Source: Spirulina major PCC 6313 (lineage in GTDB: Bacteria; Cyanobacteriota; Cyanobacteriia; Cyanobacteriales; Spirulinaceae). From it: a DNA stretch of 64,000 nucleotides. Where the stretch lies: the NCBI RefSeq assembly GCF_001890765.1, contig NZ_KV878783.1, positions 3,624,771 to 3,688,770 of the forward strand. Direction: 5' to 3'. Positions within the stretch are counted from its first letter, which is position 1. Each line of letters starts with the position of its first letter. This document shows positions 8,422-17,188 of this stretch, in pieces. The notes below the pieces were generated by a model, which was given only the letters and a program-made list of their open reading frames with translations, ran no database searches and was not told where the DNA came from. Position numbers and translations under genes: made by a program.

Positions 8422-8766
8422 GTGAATCATAATCTCAATCCGGGTCAAGACTTTTCCGTCGAAACAGATGCTGCAAATAAGCTCTGGCACTACGTCCAAA
8501 GTCTCAGTCCGGAAATGATCGCCCAACTCTCCAAGCCCCAATCTTCGGAGGTCTTTGGTGTGATGGAGCGAAATATTGTGGGCCTGTTGGGGACGTTACC
8601 CTCAGATCATTTCGATGTGACGATCAGCACCAGCCGTGAACACCTCGGCCGCCTGCTGGCATCGGCAATCATGAGCGGTTATTTTCTCCGCAACGCGGAA
8701 CAACGGATGACCTTTGAATCGTCCCTCCAGGGGATTCACAGTGAAACGGACGACTCAGACCGTTAA
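8422..8766 (+). CDS. DUF760 family protein
   Basis: A 114-residue protein of the DUF760 family, conserved in cyanobacteria and plastid-bearing organisms; molecular role not established. The conserved stretch is LWHYVQSLSPEMIAQLSKPQ, then VMERNIVGLLGTLP and TSREHLGRLLASAIMSGYFL. The start is the GTG at 8422, supported by AGGAGG six bases upstream. The longer in-frame extension from 8359 lacks such a site. The gene overlaps the start of mutY by about 26 bp, suggesting co-transcription and translational coupling. Confidence 0.85.
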   Translation: MNHNLNPGQDFSVETDAANKLWHYVQSLSPEMIAQLSKPQSSEVFGVMERNIVGLLGTLPSDHFDVTISTSREHLGRLLASAIMSGYFLRNAEQRMTFESSLQGIHSETDDSDR

Positions 8767-9910
8767 GGCGGGCGCAGATTTGACCCGCTGGCAGGCGGTT
8801 TGCGATCGCCTTCCCTACCCTCAGTTGCGGCGATCGCTCCTCACCTGGTATGCCCACAACGGCCGCACCCTGCCCTGGCGCGGTGAAACTGACCCCTACA
8901 AAATTTGGATCTCCGAAATCATGCTGCAACAGACGCAGGTAAAAACGGTGATCCCCTATTATCAACGCTGGTTAGAGCAATTTCCCACGATCGCCGCCCT
9001 CGCCGCCGCCGATCAACAACAGGTGCTGAAATGTTGGGAAGGCTTGGGCTACTATGCCCGCTGTCGCAATCTCCATAAGGCGGCCCAACAGATTGTGCAG
9101 CACCACGGCGGCCAGTTGCCGCTGCAACTGTCAGAAGTGTTAAAGTTACCGGGGATTGGTCGCACCACAGCGGGCGGCATCCTCAGTGCTGTGGCAAATC
9201 AACCGTTGGCGATTCTCGATGGTAATGTGAAACGGGTCTTAGCACGGCTGACGGCGTTACCGATGCCCCCAGGCAGAGCGATCGCCCCCCTGTGGGCCCT
9301 GTCCGAACGTTTAATTGATCCCGATCAGGGCCGCGATTTTAATCAAGGCATCATGGATCTCGGCGCGACCCTTTGCACCCCAAAGCAACCGGCCTGCCTG
9401 CTGTGTCCCTGGCGATCGCCCTGTCAAGCCTTCACCCATACCCTCCAAGATCAACTCCCCATGCGCGAAACCTCAGCCCCCCTCCCCCATAAAAATATCG
9501 GTGTAGCCGTCATCCATAACCCCCAGGGCGAAATCCTGATCGACCGGCGCAACGAAAGCGGTCTCCTCGGCGGCCTGTGGGAATTTCCCGGTGGCAAACT
9601 CGAAGCCGGTGAAACCATTCCGGCCTGTATCGAGCGGGAAATTCGTGAAGAACTGGCCATCGACATCGAAGTGGGAGAACACCTGATCACCCTTGACCAT
9701 GCCTATAGTCATTTTCGCGTCACCCTCAACGTCCACTATTGCCGCCATCTCAGCGGTGAGCCGCAACCTCTCGAATCTCAAGAAGTGCGCTGGGTGGCGA
9801 TCGCCGATCTCGATCAATACCCCTTTCCCAAAGCCAACAGCAAAATCATCGCCGCCATTCTCGCCCACCCCCCAACGCCTAGCCAGGCCCCCAAAGACAG
9901 GGTAGAATAG
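8741..9910 (+). CDS. mutY: A/G-specific adenine glycosylase MutY
   Basis: MutY removes adenine mispaired with 8-oxoguanine, preventing G:C to T:A changes. Catalytic Glu is in WISEIMLQQTQV, the helix-hairpin-helix is LPGIGRTTAGGIL, and the following catalytic Asp is in AILDGNVKRVL. The 4Fe-4S cluster cysteines have the family spacing C-x6-C-x2-C-x5-C (CTPKQPACLLCPWRSPC). The C-terminal domain carries a complete Nudix box, GGKLEAGETIPACIEREIRE followed by EL, where most MutY proteins have only a Nudix-like fold. I prefer the GTG at 8741, with AGGGG seven bases upstream. A TTG at 8714 would add nine residues. It overlaps the DUF760 gene and is followed by hli after 34 bp. Confidence 0.93.
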   Translation: MKRTTQTVKAGADLTRWQAVCDRLPYPQLRRSLLTWYAHNGRTLPWRGETDPYKIWISEIMLQQTQVKTVIPYYQRWLEQFPTIAALAAADQQQVLKCWEGLGYYARCRNLHKAAQQIVQHHGGQLPLQLSEVLKLPGIGRTTAGGILSAVANQPLAILDGNVKRVLARLTALPMPPGRAIAPLWALSERLIDPDQGRDFNQGIMDLGATLCTPKQPACLLCPWRSPCQAFTHTLQDQLPMRETSAPLPHKNIGVAVIHNPQGEILIDRRNESGLLGGLWEFPGGKLEAGETIPACIEREIREELAIDIEVGEHLITLDHAYSHFRVTLNVHYCRHLSGEPQPLESQEVRWVAIADLDQYPFPKANSKIIAAILAHPPTPSQAPKDRVE

Positions 9911-9919
9911 TCCATAAAG

Positions 9920-9937
9920 TTAACAAAAGTTTACAAA
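9920..9937 (+). promoter_or_regulatory. HLR1-like box upstream of hli (candidate RpaB site)
   Basis: Two 8-base direct repeats with a 10-base period, TTAACAAA (9920-9927) and TTTACAAA (9930-9937). They match the published HLR1 consensus (G/T)TTACA(T/A)(T/A)-NN-repeat perfectly in the second half and with one mismatch in the first. The box lies only 7 bases before the hli ATG and 9 bases after the mutY stop, closer to the start codon than usual. Confidence 0.45.
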
Positions 9938-9944
9938 ACCAACG

Positions 9945-10115
9945 ATGGACGCACCCCAACCCTCGATCACCCCCCAACTCACCGAACCCAAATTCGGCTT
10001 CAACGACTATTCCGAACGCCTCAATGGCCGCGCCGCCATGATCGGCTTTGTCTTGACCCTCCTGATCGAAGCCCTCAGCGGCCAAGGTCTCCTCGCTTGG
10101 CTGGGTCTTCGCTAA
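9945..10115 (+). CDS. hli: high-light-inducible protein (Hli/SCP), single-helix Chl-binding
   Basis: A 56-residue one-helix protein of the CAB/ELIP/HLIP superfamily. Hli proteins sit in the thylakoid membrane, bind chlorophyll and carotenoid, and protect photosystem assembly under excess light. The diagnostic chlorophyll-binding signature is present, FNDYSERLNGRAAMIGFVLT (residues 19-38), with the conserved Glu-Arg-x-Asn-Gly-Arg-x-Ala-Met, followed by the rest of a single membrane helix ending in GLLAWLGLR. Short length and hydrophilic N-terminus are typical. No strong Shine-Dalgarno sequence is seen before the ATG. It follows mutY on the same strand, with an HLR1-like box in between, and is followed by a large palindrome at 10125-10168. 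Confidence 0.9.
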   Translation: MDAPQPSITPQLTEPKFGFNDYSERLNGRAAMIGFVLTLLIEALSGQGLLAWLGLR

Positions 10116-10124
10116 CCCCCCAGC

Positions 10125-10168
10125 GGTTCCCCCCAGGCGGGGATTGAAATCCCCGCCTGGGGGGAACC
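10125..10168. repeat. 44-bp near-perfect palindrome, dispersed family
   Basis: GGTTCCCCCCAGGCGGGGATT and its reverse complement flank a two-base centre. The core CGGGGATTGAAATCCCCGCC recurs at 34265-34284. It may act as an hli transcription terminator, but has no T-run. Confidence 0.75.
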
Positions 10169-10186
10169 TGTTAAAACGGTTTCTAG

Positions 10187-10235
10187 AGTGGGCTTTAGCC
10201 CACTTTCGCTCTGAGCCAAGAATTTCAGTTCTTGG
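10187..10235. repeat. two further short palindromes
   Basis: AGTGGGCTTTAGCCCACT (10187-10204) and CCAAGAATTTCAGTTCTTGG (10216-10235) are perfect or near-perfect hairpins in the non-coding stretch after hli. An ORF running through them on the minus strand is an artefact of repeats. Nothing else is seen up to 10361. Confidence 0.6.
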
Positions 10236-10361
10236 CGGATCTTCTCGCTCACTGCCCGATAAAAGCTGAAGGCACAGCAGCCTCTCAATCCGTCCTGCTG
10301 CGGGTGATCCATTAGACCATGTTTGGGGTGATCGCCTTTCTAAAGGGGATGTGCTAGGGGA

Positions 10362-11083
10362 TTAGGCGCTACGCAGAACATCCCCCATTTGGAGCCGACC
10401 TTGTACCTGTCCCATTGCCACTAAGCCTTGCCGCTCTGTGATTCGGACCTGTGCCCCCCGATTTAAGGCACTCAAGACTTTGCCGACGGTTACTTCCGTG
10501 GGGGCAATGCCCACCAACAAGAGAGTGGCTTGACCTTGGGCGATGTTCACCACGACGGCGTTGGCGGCGGGGTTGGGTTGGTTGACGAAGAACATCGGCG
10601 CTGTTTCGTTTTGCGTTCCCGGTTTGGCTTCCCAGAGGGGTTGTTGTCGATAGCCGGGCGGTATGATCTCGCTGATGCGGGCGATCGCTCCCTGGGCATT
10701 GCTTTCTGTCTGCCAAAGGTGTTGGGTGAGGCGATAGGAAAATGCCCCCGCAATAAAGCCGGGCAATTGTTCATCGATGGCGAGTTGATGGCGTTGGGTG
10801 GCGGCTAAGACGACTCCCTTGGCGATGCCCCGTCGATAGCGTTGAACGAATTGATCCTGATTCCAGTCTAATCGTGCGAGCCAATCTTCCTGATAGGCTT
10901 TTTCTTGGGGGGTGATCGTGATTTTTTCAGTAACATCGCGCGATCGCACCGTAATATCGCGGGTCGCACCGCCGGAAAAACAACTATCTAAAACCGCCGT
11001 AAAGTTTTCGGTTTGGATCGCCGCCATTAATAAGAACAAGGTGTGTCCCATGATGTCATTGACCGTGCCGCCTAGGGTGGAAT
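10362..11083 (-). pseudogene. C-terminal part of a caspase-family (peptidase C14) protein, cut by IS1
   Basis: The minus strand from 11083 down encodes GGTVNDIMGHTLFLLM and then TENFTAVLDSCFSGG, the region around the catalytic Cys of caspase-like (orthocaspase) proteases, followed by a long C-terminal region ending at 10362. The N-terminal half, with the catalytic His, is missing. Exactly at 11083/11084 the sequence changes to the end of an IS1-family element, and the continuing open frame upstream is antisense IS1 sequence. The fragment therefore cannot form the Cys-His dyad and is a pseudogene. The missing half was not found in the window. Confidence 0.8.
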
Positions 11084-11342
11084 GGTAGTGCGTCAAAATG
11101 ATGTGGGTTTGGTAAAGTAGAGGAATCGTTACCACTGCACTAAAACTATGGAATGTCGGCTCTGCGGTCATCCCAAAACCCACAAACACGGCAAAATGCC
11201 CAATGGTCATCAACGCTACTTCTGCCCTCACTGCCAGCAAACCTTTGCCGAGAGTTTTGACACCCTCTACTACTATCGCCATGTTACTCCGGAGCAGATT
11301 GAGCAAGTACTTCAAGCCCACAGTGAAGGCACTAGTGTCCAG

Positions 11343-11970
11343 TCAACAATCAATTGACGGATAGAGATGTTGTAATTTTAGCCTGGCATCAGCCGTTGTA
11401 AATCGCCAATCAATCCATGTTTCCTGATGATTGCGCTCGTCTTGCCAGGCATCCACTTCACGCTTGAGTGTCTCCTGATCAGGAATCCGGCGACTTAAGC
11501 ACTGACGACTCAAAACACTCAGTTCAATCTCGGCCATATTCAGCCAACTGCCATGTTTGGGGGTATGGCAGAATTCCAATCGACTCAAGATGCGTTGTGC
11601 TTCTGCCGGTTCAAAGGCTTTGTAGAGTGAGGCCGGGGAATGAGTATTGAGATTATCCTGAATGACAATGATTTTTTGGGCTTGGGCGTAATCGATATCC
11701 ACTAACGTTTTGAGCAAGTGGGCATAATCTACTGCGGTGCGACGCTCTGTGACCGTCACGCGCCGCCACCCAATCATCGGTTCACAGACCATAAACAGGT
11801 TGGCTGTCCCGTTGCGCTCATATTCATAATCCACCCCGTTCGGGCTGCCCCGGTTGAGCCGGAATGGGTAGGCGGGTTTCTTTGACTAACTGTTTGCTCG
11901 CTTCATCAATGCAAATCACAGGCATGTTTGGGGTGTAATCCGTCTGATAGACCGTCAAGACTGCCTCCAT
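11343..11970 (-). pseudogene. IS630 copy A orfB (DDE domain), frameshifted
   Basis: Equivalent to orfB of copy B (208 codons from 29397) and carrying the DDE catalytic segments IIVIQDNLNTHS and LEFCHTPKHGSWLNMAEIE. Compared with copy B, a run of three G in CGAACGGG has become four G near 11835, which splits the frame; only the part from 11834 down remains open. Mobilisation would depend on transposase from copy B. Confidence 0.85.
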
Positions 11971-12005
11971 ATGCCAGACAAACTCTGCGCTTTGGCTCGG
12001 TGGAA

Positions 12006-12473
12006 TTACCCAACAGCTTTGTCGCCAGGGTTGGAGTTCGTTTTTTTTAGCAGTTGCCGCACGCTTTCATGGCTGATGTCATCGACATAGTCCAACTCCA
12101 CCATCTGCTGTGCTAATAAACGTAACGTCCATCGCCCCTGACCTGCGGGCGGTTCACTACAGCACAACGCCACTAAGTGTGCCTCCGTTGTGCCATCCAA
12201 CTTTCGGGGGCGACGGGGATGGGGACGAGGGCTTAAGGCTGCCTCTAGCCCCTCTTCGACAAATCGTTTCCGCACTCGCTCAATGGTTCTAAGGCTAATA
12301 TCAAGGGCTTCTTTTATATCCTGATCTCGCCAACCGGGGGATTGCTGGCAATCGGCTTTGAGGAGAATTCGGGCATGATTGATCAGAGCCGCAGCTCGTT
12401 TCCCCGTGGTGACAATTTCCTGGAGGTTTTGTCGTTCTTCGTCGCTTAAGCGCACAACGTATTTTTTGACCAT
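12006..12473 (-). CDS. IS630 copy A orfA, helix-turn-helix transposase subunit
   Basis: 155 residues, identical in the derived sequence to the orfA of copy B. It contains the helix-turn-helix region of IS630-type transposases (ALDISLRTIERVRKRFVEEG, then the basic RPHPRRPRK linker) that binds the element ends. The A8 run near its 3' end (T8 at 12041-12048 on the plus strand) is the point where a -1 shift would join it to orfB. Because orfB is broken here, this copy is probably inactive. Confidence 0.85.
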   Translation of the reverse strand: MVKKYVVRLSDEERQNLQEIVTTGKRAAALINHARILLKADCQQSPGWRDQDIKEALDISLRTIERVRKRFVEEGLEAALSPRPHPRRPRKLDGTTEAHLVALCCSEPPAGQGRWTLRLLAQQMVELDYVDDISHESVRQLLKKTNSNPGDKAVG

Positions 12474-13170
12474 GTCAGCCTTGGTTGAGAAACTGACTTC
12501 ATCTTACTCTTCTCACTCGGCACTATCTCTTTGACTAAGCACTAGCTTGCGAGGAGTCAGCCGCATCAGCGGATTAGCCTATAACACCGTGGTCAGTATT
12601 ATTCGTGCCGCCAGTGCTAAAGCTTTGCTGGTTCATAACGACCAAGTGCAGGGCGTGGAAACGGAGGACGTGAGTGCTGATGAGATGTGGTCATTCGTGA
12701 AAAAAAAACAAACAATGCTTGCCCGAAGAAGTTGAAGTAGGCGATTGCTGGATTGCGATGAGTTTGGCAGATTCGAGCGGGTTAATCTTGACAGCACGAG
12801 TGGGGAAACACACCGATGAACTGATTGAAGAACTGGTGGTGAGCACGGAGGGAAAGACCCATTGCCAGCAATGGAATAGTGACAACTGGGGAGGATATGA
12901 GCGGGTACTGCCGCTGGAAATTGAGCACTACATTGGCAAAGACCAAACGCAACGGTTGGAGCGTACCAATGGAATTATCAGGCAGCAGACGGGTAGGTGG
13001 CATCGACGACAGAACAAGTTTGGCAAACTGTGGCAGCAGACAAAGGTGACGGTGCGTTTAATGGTGAGTTATTTCAACTGGATCTGGCGGCACAACGAGC
13101 AGGATTGACTGACCATCGCTGGAGTTGGCAGGATATCCTCTCCTTCCCCACAATAATCTAATGCACTACC

Positions 13171-13438
13171 TGGCAGTCATGAAAAATGTGGATTATGGGC
13201 CGGTGATGCAGGGATTAAGGATTAGCTTCTTTCAGTATATCCACGGATTTTTTAAGGTTGACTTTGCTGGACTGATGGCAACCTTTGGGGTTTCTGCTCT
13301 GCAACGATGCTGTCTTGCTTGATGGGTTGGCCCTATGGAGGGAGCGAGGTGCGATCGCGGGTCGGAAAATAGTACAGCATATTACACTGCCTAGGGATTA
13401 ATCTTGTTAAGATTTGAAACAAAATCACCCCAACGCTC
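13171..13438 (-). other. displaced 5' end and leader of the haemagglutinin-like gene
   Basis: Read on the minus strand, this gap ends in ATG ACT GCC A (start codon at 13180-13178) directly against the IS1 right end. The rest of that gene begins at 31146 with the same eight bases GACTGCCA. The ATG and its upstream leader are therefore the severed start of the secreted protein at 31147-32610. The plus-strand ORF through this stretch (ending 13322) is not gene-like. The remaining part must also hold the promoter of the ndb gene at 13439. Confidence 0.7.
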
Positions 13439-14782
13439 ATGACTCACGCCCCTGAAACTGCAACTCCGCACCATGTCGTTATTGTGGGGGGAGGATTTGG
13501 CGGCCTCTATGCCGCGAAAGCCCTCGGCAATGCTCCCGTCAAGGTCACCCTGATCGATAAACGCAATTTTCACCTCTTCCAGCCCCTGCTCTATCAAGTG
13601 GCGACGGGAACCATCTCCCCGGCTGATATTTCGTCACCCCTGCGCCTCGTGCTCAACAACCATCGCAATATTCAGGTGCTCTTAGATGAGGTGACGGAGA
13701 TTAACCCGGAGGCGAAGACGATCCATCTCCAGGATGGGGATTTGAGCTACGACAGTTTGATTGTGGCAACGGGGGTGAGTCACCATTATTTTGGCAATGA
13801 CCATTGGGAAAACCACGCGCCCGGTTTAAAAACCGTCGAGGATGCCCTGGAAATGCGGCGGCGCATTTTCCTGGCCTTTGAAGCGGCCGAGAAGGAAACC
13901 GATCCGGCAAAGCGGCAGGCATGGCTGACCTTTGTGATTGTGGGGGGCGGGCCGACGGGAGTGGAGTTGGCGGGGGCGATCGCAGAAATTGCCCATAGCG
14001 CCCTCAAGCACGATTTCCGCACGATCGACACCACCCAAGCCAAAATTCTCCTCATTGAAGGCCTCGATCGCATCCTCCCCCCCTACCCCCCAGAACTCTC
14101 CGCCAAAGCCGCCGCCTCCCTGGAAAAATTGGGCGTGACGGTGCAAACACAATCCATGGTGACGGCGGTGGAATCGGGCTGTGTGCAGGTGCGCCAAGGG
14201 GAAACAGAATCGGCAATTCCCGCCCGCACGATTCTTTGGGCCGCCGGGGTGAAAGCGTCGGGCTTGGGTGCTGTATTGCGCGATCGCGCCCAAGCCGAAC
14301 TCGATCGCGCCGGTCGCGTCATCGTTGAGCCGGATCTGAGCGTGAAGCACTACCCCGATATCTTCGTGATTGGCGATCTTGCCCACTATGCCCATCAAGG
14401 CGATCGCCCCCTCCCCGGCATCGCCCCCGTCGCCATGCAACAAGGCGAATACATAGCCAAACTGATCCCCGCTCGCCTCGCCGGAAAAACCACCCCCACC
14501 TTCCGCTACCTCGACCTCGGCAAACTCGCCGTCATCGGCCAAAACGCCGCCGTCGTCGATCTCGGCTTCGTCAAATTCTCCGGCTTCATCGCCTGGCTCA
14601 TCTGGGTGTTCGCCCACATCTATTACCTGATCGAATTTGATAACAAACTGATCGTCATGCTCCAATGGGGTTGGAACTACTTCACCCGCGGCCGCGGCGC
14701 TCGCCTGATTACCGGCGAAAGCGTCCTCCCCCTGATTCGAGACCTCGACCCCCAAGAGCCACCCCTCTCCATCCCCCGTTAG
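13439..14782 (+). CDS. ndb: type II NAD(P)H dehydrogenase (NDH-2)
   Basis: Single-subunit, non-proton-pumping NAD(P)H:quinone oxidoreductase of 447 residues, peripheral on the membrane and reducing the plastoquinone pool. Two dinucleotide folds are visible: FAD-binding VVIVGGGFGGLYAAKAL (13-29), with the quinone-side motif NFHLFQPLLYQVATG (about 44-58), and NAD(P)H-binding FVIVGGGPTGVELAGAIAE (about 162-180). The second FAD motif is IFVIGDLAHYA, then GIAPVAMQQGEYIAKLI. The C-terminal amphipathic segment (WLIWVFAHIYYLIEFDNKL) fits membrane association. Cyanobacteria carry several ndb genes; which one this is cannot be told. It now begins next to the severed haemagglutinin leader. Confidence 0.93.
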   Translation: MTHAPETATPHHVVIVGGGFGGLYAAKALGNAPVKVTLIDKRNFHLFQPLLYQVATGTISPADISSPLRLVLNNHRNIQVLLDEVTEINPEAKTIHLQDGDLSYDSLIVATGVSHHYFGNDHWENHAPGLKTVEDALEMRRRIFLAFEAAEKETDPAKRQAWLTFVIVGGGPTGVELAGAIAEIAHSALKHDFRTIDTTQAKILLIEGLDRILPPYPPELSAKAAASLEKLGVTVQTQSMVTAVESGCVQVRQGETESAIPARTILWAAGVKASGLGAVLRDRAQAELDRAGRVIVEPDLSVKHYPDIFVIGDLAHYAHQGDRPLPGIAPVAMQQGEYIAKLIPARLAGKTTPTFRYLDLGKLAVIGQNAAVVDLGFVKFSGFIAWLIWVFAHIYYLIEFDNKLIVMLQWGWNYFTRGRGARLITGESVLPLIRDLDPQEPPLSIPR

Positions 14783-14834
14783 TCCTAGCCCTGGAGGAAA
14801 CTCCCCTCAGCGCAGACCGAAAAACCCCTCTTAA

Positions 14835-14918
14835 TGACAAAATTAGCCAGATCCCGGCAAGCCCTCACCCTCGCCCTCTAGGAGAAGGGTTGGGCGTGAG
14901 GGCCATCAACTTTTGTCA
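14835..14918. repeat. MITE-like palindromic repeat, short copy
   Basis: Bounded by TGACAAAA and TTTTGTCA and containing the same CAGATCCC...GCCCTCACCCT...GAGAAGGGTTGGG interior as the element at 17127-18768. A shorter, degenerate member of that family. Confidence 0.6.
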
Positions 14919-14964
14919 GTTATTCCCGCAACAATTAGCCCCGGATGCGACAAGATGCCCCCGA

Positions 14965-17019
14965 TTATTCAGCATCACTCTCGCTCTCAAGATCCAGCAT
15001 GGCAATCATCGTTTCAAATTCAAAGCCGTCGAGCCATTGCACAATAGCAGTGCCCAACTCCCCACAGAGGGGGGGGAGTTGTTGCACCAGTTGATGGATT
15101 TCCTCACCATCCGCTTCATACACCGCTTGCTTAAGCTGCACCTGCCAAGCCGGTGGCATTGATTGAAATTGATTGAGGATGGGGTTTTGGGTGGGATCGT
15201 CTGAGGGGAATGAACGCCCTAAGTGGGGCGATGTGGTGGGGATTTCTTCATCTGCGTAGGTGTAGATCACGCCGAGATGGCGGGCCATGGTTTCAAAAAT
15301 GATGGACTCTGTATAGGGCTTGCGCACTAGGCCATTACACCCCATCTCGAGCACTTGGGCTTCGTCGGCCACAAAGGCGCTGGCAGTCAAAACCACAATG
15401 GGCACGGGGTGGATCACTCCTTGGGATCGTTCTTGCTGACGGATGGCTTGGGTGGCCCCTAATCCGTCCAAGATCGGCATTTGTAAATCCATCCAAATGA
15501 AATCGGGTTGGATGGTTTGCCAGGCTGCGATCGCTTCTTCCCCTTGGGTCACCGCCGTCACCGTAAATCCCACCGTCGCCAACAGCGTCATCAACAAATC
15601 TCGATTTGTTTTGCGATCTTCCACCACCAAAATGTGATGGTTAGGCTGGTCTGGGGCCAGGCCAACTATCACGAGTGGTGTTTGAGCTAAGCTCGTACTT
15701 TCGCGGACTAACTTCAGCGGAATCGTGAACTGAAAAAGCGTGCCCTGTCCGACGGTACTCTGCACCGTAATCATGCCCCCCATCAACTGGACAAACTGTT
15801 GGCTAATCGTCAAGCCCAGCCCCGTACCTTCTTGATTATCCGTGCGCTTCAGACTTTGCACAAAGGGGTCAAACAGGTTATCCGTCTCCGTCTCGTTAAT
15901 GCCACACCCGGTATCTTGAATCTGAAACTGCACCAGAATTCGCCCATTTTCTGAGGTTGAGAGTGTCTTGACGGCTAAACAGATCCAGCCTTGGGCGGTG
16001 AATTTAATCGCATTGCCGAGGAGGTTGATCAACACCTGGCGCAGCTTTTGTTCATCGGCTTCCACTTGTACCGGCAATTCTGGATCAAGTTCGAGGCGAA
16101 ATTCTAACCCCTTTGAGGTGGCTTTCATGGCCAACATGGCACGCACACTGTTGAGGAGACGGGGCAAGTGAAAGGGTTGTTCATTGAGAGTGGTGCGCCC
16201 GGCCTCAATTTTGGCGAGATCGAGGATTTCGTTGATCACATCAAGGAGGTGTTTGCCGCTTTGGTTGATGGTGTTGAGGTAGTCTTTTTGGTCGGCGTTG
16301 AGGTTGGGGTCGCGGTTCATCAATTGGCTAAACCCCAAAATGGCATTGAGGGGGGTGCGCAATTCGTGGCTCATTTTGGCGAGAAACTGACTTTTGGCCA
16401 GGTTGGCTTCTTCGCTGCGGGTGGCTTCGCGGATGGCGGTTTCTTTGGCGGCGGTGAGTTCGGCTTCGGTGCGTTTTTGGAGGGTGATGTCGCGAATGAT
16501 GGCGATCGCTTGATGATGGCTTAACTGCACGAGCCGCACTTCATAAAAATAGGTTTCCCCATCTAAGACCAGAGAATGGCTAAAACTCAGCATCGGTTGC
16601 TTGAGACTCAGTTGCTGGAGAGCCGTGCGAAATTGCTCGGCAACCTCAGTGGGTAAAAAGCTGTAGAGGGGTTTCCCAATCGGATCGAGCAAGGGCACGT
16701 AAACATCGTGCATGCTGCCGGGTTTGTAGTCCCGGATGATGCTGTCTTGGTCAAGCTGAAAAAATAGATCCGGAATAGCCTTCCGCATTTGGGCATTGGC
16801 TTCGAGCAAGGCTTGGGTGTTTGTGACTTGATCCTGCACTAGGGTTTGGCGATCGCGCTCAGCCGCTTCGTAGGTCTCACTCACCGCCACCAAAAACCGT
16901 CGCCATTCCGGAGGCAACGCCTCCAGGGAACCCAGATACTGTTGAATTTGATCTTCGAGCAGGCGATGCATAGGAATTACAAACAACCAGTAAACGCCGA
17001 GTAACAACACAAACTGCAA
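14965..17019 (-). CDS. hybrid sensor histidine kinase (TM-PAS-HisKA-HATPase-receiver)
   Basis: A 684-residue two-component kinase. It begins with one hydrophobic segment (QFVLLLGVYWLFVI), then a linker helix, a PAS domain (about 75-190, SIIRDYKPGS to IAIIRDITLQKRTE), the HisKA phosphoacceptor His in FLAKMSHELRTPLNAILGFS (about 215) and HATPase boxes (NLLGNAIKFT, DTGCGI, GTGLGLTI). A receiver domain follows, with Asp in PDFIWMDLQMPILDG and Lys in GLVRKPYTES. A 90-residue helical tail after the receiver could be a degenerate phosphotransfer module, but no Hpt His motif is evident. The signal is unknown and no separate regulator is adjacent. The start at 17019 is the only ATG before the hydrophobic segment. 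Confidence 0.9.
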   Translation of the reverse strand: MQFVLLLGVYWLFVIPMHRLLEDQIQQYLGSLEALPPEWRRFLVAVSETYEAAERDRQTLVQDQVTNTQALLEANAQMRKAIPDLFFQLDQDSIIRDYKPGSMHDVYVPLLDPIGKPLYSFLPTEVAEQFRTALQQLSLKQPMLSFSHSLVLDGETYFYEVRLVQLSHHQAIAIIRDITLQKRTEAELTAAKETAIREATRSEEANLAKSQFLAKMSHELRTPLNAILGFSQLMNRDPNLNADQKDYLNTINQSGKHLLDVINEILDLAKIEAGRTTLNEQPFHLPRLLNSVRAMLAMKATSKGLEFRLELDPELPVQVEADEQKLRQVLINLLGNAIKFTAQGWICLAVKTLSTSENGRILVQFQIQDTGCGINETETDNLFDPFVQSLKRTDNQEGTGLGLTISQQFVQLMGGMITVQSTVGQGTLFQFTIPLKLVRESTSLAQTPLVIVGLAPDQPNHHILVVEDRKTNRDLLMTLLATVGFTVTAVTQGEEAIAAWQTIQPDFIWMDLQMPILDGLGATQAIRQQERSQGVIHPVPIVVLTASAFVADEAQVLEMGCNGLVRKPYTESIIFETMARHLGVIYTYADEEIPTTSPHLGRSFPSDDPTQNPILNQFQSMPPAWQVQLKQAVYEADGEEIHQLVQQLPPLCGELGTAIVQWLDGFEFETMIAMLDLESESDAE

Positions 17020-17188
17020 AAACTCACAAACCGTGTTTGAAAGGATGAGAGCCGGAAAAACCCGAATGTCGATGCCTCTGTATCCATAACACCCTTGATG
17101 TTGAGGATGATTCAGAGTCTTTCACCTGGTTGACTGACAAAATTAACCAGATCCCAGAAAGCCCTCACCCTAGCCCTCGCCCTTTGGG

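Larger units (their letters stand above)
11335..12542 (-). mobile_element. IS630-family element, copy A (1208 bp)
   Basis: Flanked by a duplicated TA (11333-11334 and 12543-12544), the IS630/Tc1-mariner signature. The ends are imperfect inverted repeats, GTGTCCAGTCAA and GTGCTTAGTCAA. It lies inside the IS1 transposase gene. It is almost identical to copy B at 28825-30031 but is one base longer because of an extra G near 11835. Confidence 0.92.
11148..13161 (+). pseudogene. IS1-family transposase (InsA+InsB), interrupted and frameshifted
   Basis: The InsA part starts at 11148 with a zinc ribbon (CRLCG and CPHC) and is broken at the TA dinucleotide 11333-11334 by IS630. It resumes at 12545: joining the two gives EGTSLRGVSRISGLAYNTVV, the InsA helix-turn-helix, with no base lost. 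InsB (GDCWIAMSLADSSGLILTAR to NGIIRQQTGRWHRR) follows in another frame after a run of nine A, where IS1 elements normally shift frame. Near 13090 a second frame change is needed to reach the family C-terminus AAQRAGLTDHRWSWQDI. The gene is therefore dead even without IS630. Confidence 0.8.
11084..13170 (+). mobile_element. IS1-family element, interrupted by IS630
   Basis: The left end begins GGTAGTGCGTC at 11084, and the right end reads GCACTACC at 13163-13170, as expected of IS1-type inverted repeats. Without the 1.2-kb IS630 it would be about 877 bp. The two flanks (GGGTGGAAT on the left, TGGCAGTC on the right) do not match each other. The right flank matches, inverted, the flank of the IS1 fragment at 30957-31145, showing that the two are the ends of one rearrangement. 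Confidence 0.85.

Noticed and set aside
10112-10312. 66-codon minus-strand ORF downstream of hli
   Set aside because: Runs through three palindromic repeats; overlaps the hli stop; no protein-like pattern.
13125-13322. 65-codon plus-strand ORF after IS1
   Set aside because: Starts inside the IS1 end and reads antisense through the displaced haemagglutinin leader.
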